A stretch of 6,231 nt of DNA from Bacteroidales bacterium H10 (GTDB lineage: Bacteria; Bacteroidota; Bacteroidia; Bacteroidales; Muribaculaceae): positions 3,831-10,061 of the forward strand of contig DAAV01000053.1 in the NCBI GenBank assembly GCA_001701295.1. Direction: 5' to 3'. The notes under the pieces are model-generated. The model was not told the DNA's origin. It saw only the letters and a list, made by a program, of their open reading frames with translations, and did no database searches. Below, one piece after another: positions 5,198-6,231 of this stretch. Position 1 is the first letter of the stretch, and each line of letters opens with the position of its first letter. The translations under genes and the position numbers were made by a program.

Positions 5198-6231
5198 TTC
5201 GATTCAAGTGATTTGAGATTTTCCTCCATCAGTCGTTGTTGCCCAAGGCGTTTGAGATATATGTCGATGAAGTCCTCTCCTTTGGAAAGCATGTGCCACA
5301 CTGCGACGAGTATTTTACGGGCGATTGCCACCTGTATCTTCATTTTGCTCTTGTGTTTCTGAGTGACCTGTATATAACTGAAGTTGGAGAAAAAGCAGTT
5401 CCGCGTCCTTGACGCGGTCCATGATATCTCGATGAGTATATGACGCAGGTATTTGTTGCCATGTGTGATTTTTCGGCTTTTGTAGCGTCCGTTGCTGACA
5501 TCGTTCCTGGGCTTGAGTCCGCACCATCCCACAAGCGCAGCTGCTGTGGCAAACATCTTCATGTCCACTCCGGTCTCCGCAATTATGGCTGTGGCGGCGC
5601 GTTCCTTGACACCGGGGATGGTCTGAAGCCGTTTGTATTCGGTGGGGAAATTTCTCTCGCATAATGTTGTCAGCTTTGACTGGCATTCCTCTGACTGACG
5701 TAGATACACGGCAATCAGTTCCCAGTACTGTCTGATCACCGTTATGTCTGTTTCTGAGAACGACGCGGTGACGGCGGCAAGCAATGTATCCCGTCCATGC
5801 TTGTTTATGACACGACCGTGGATACATTTAAGGATTGTTTCCGGATCTGCCCTCCCCTCTGCAATTGAGGCAACGGCCTTGCGGTAACTTTTGCCGGTGA
5901 TCTTGCAGACATAGTTGCTCAAGCGAAAGCCACATCTCTGCAGAGCCGCGTCAAGTTTGTTGGTATAGTAGGTGATGTCCTCCTGGAGATCGAATATGCG
6001 GCGGTTGAGCTTGCGCATGTCCTGAACTATCCGCTCGGGCACAAAGCTGCCTCTTATGAGGTTCTTAAGCAGACACTCGGCTATCCATTGCGCATCCCTG
6101 ACATCACTCTTGCGACCGGGGAGCTGCTTGATGAAGTACGGGTTTACAAGCTTGAGTTCCATCGAGTCGCAAAGCTCGTTCCACACCGGCACCCAGTAGA
6201 CCGCCGTGCTTTCCATAGCGGCTTCGGTTAC
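5188..6231 (-). CDS. IS110-family transposase (DEDD/serine recombinase; N-terminus beyond right edge)
   Basis: This RNA-guided recombinase moves an IS110-family element. The frame is open to the right edge (five codons, VTEAA, precede the ATG at 6216), so that ATG is internal and about 347 residues are visible. Numbered from that ATG, the RuvC-like DEDD domain shows MESTAVYW with Glu2, and KSDVRDAQWIA with Asp38 and Asp41. The first Asp lies outside the window. A helical, probably coiled-coil middle follows (about 60-190). Next comes the Transposase_20 domain: LQTIPGVKERAATAIIAETG (197-216), a helix-hairpin-helix-like stretch, then GWCGLKPRNDVSNGRYKS (230-247) and GNKYLRHIL (253-261). The family uses a catalytic serine in this region; S241 or S247 is the likely residue. 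No frameshift or internal stop is seen, so the element may be active. IS110 versus IS1111 subgroup is not settled from the protein. Confidence 0.93.
   Translation of the reverse strand, partial: VTEAAMESTAVYWVPVWNELCDSMELKLVNPYFIKQLPGRKSDVRDAQWIAECLLKNLIRGSFVPERIVQDMRKLNRRIFDLQEDITYYTNKLDAALQRCGFRLSNYVCKITGKSYRKAVASIAEGRADPETILKCIHGRVINKHGRDTLLAAVTASFSETDITVIRQYWELIAVYLRQSEECQSKLTTLCERNFPTEYKRLQTIPGVKERAATAIIAETGVDMKMFATAAALVGWCGLKPRNDVSNGRYKSRKITHGNKYLRHILIEISWTASRTRNCFFSNFSYIQVTQKHKSKMKIQVAIARKILVAVWHMLSKGEDFIDIYLKRLGQQRLMEENLKSLESKMA

Larger units (their letters stand above)
5006..6231 (-). mobile_element. IS110-family insertion sequence (partial; left boundary unresolved)
   Basis: The element is recognised from its transposase. 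Its 3' end (left in this window) lies somewhere in 5006-5187, after the intact U32 gene; its 5' end is outside the window. These elements recombine at a short core without leaving clear target duplications, so the outer limit given here is the U32 stop and not a mapped end. The insertion does not disrupt the U32 reading frame. Confidence 0.8.

Noticed and set aside
5315..5827. 170-codon open frame on the minus strand in another frame within the transposase gene
   Set aside because: The transposase frame carries all the IS110 motifs. This frame has low-complexity, Arg/His/Cys-rich sequence typical of an out-of-frame reading.
6214..6216. ATG as the true start of the transposase
   Set aside because: It is the Met of the internal MESTAVYW motif, and the first catalytic Asp of the DEDD domain must lie upstream, outside the window.
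1..6231. CRISPR arrays, tRNA or rRNA genes, toxin-antitoxin pairs or a defence island
   Set aside because: No regularly spaced repeats, no cloverleaf or rRNA-like sequence and no such proteins were seen. The genes are transport, repair, translation and one IS.

Overview
The window looks like chromosomal DNA from a member of the Bacteroidales. The SmpB start ([18 protein letters not shown]), the TATCTTTG promoter box that fits the Bacteroidota TAnnTTTG consensus, and the absence of Shine-Dalgarno sequences before the starts all point there. The moderate GC content and gene types would suit a gut lineage such as Muribaculaceae, but the family-level guess is weak.

Bases 1-2127 (+ strand) hold the end of an energy-coupling-factor metal-ion importer operon. 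It contains the 3' part of a CbiM-type substrate-capture permease fused to a CbiN-like PDGLE tail, then the CbiQ transmembrane coupling protein, then the CbiO ATPase. The genes overlap or nearly abut, and together they would form an ATP-driven Co2+ or Ni2+ importer in the inner membrane. Which metal cannot be read from the visible part.

Bases 2120-2704 (- strand) encode a small uracil-DNA glycosylase superfamily protein whose 3' end overlaps cbiO by 8 bases. A 61-bp divergent intergenic region (2705-2765) follows, with a Bacteroidota-type -7 box only four bases before the smpB ATG. smpB (tmRNA-binding ribosome-rescue protein) and a long U32-family protein (RlhA-like, probably an rRNA/tRNA hydroxylation factor rather than a protease) form a two-gene unit coupled by a TAATG stop/start overlap. 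Both act on the translation machinery.

Bases 5006-6231 hold the 3' part of an IS110-family insertion sequence lying convergent to the U32 gene. Its DEDD/serine transposase runs off the right edge. The 182-bp non-coding stretch between the two stop codons has hairpins whose G:U pairs work only in RNA of the transposase strand. It is therefore a candidate for the bridge RNA (seekRNA) that guides IS110/IS1111 recombination. This is the most interesting part of the window. The rest is ordinary housekeeping and transport content.
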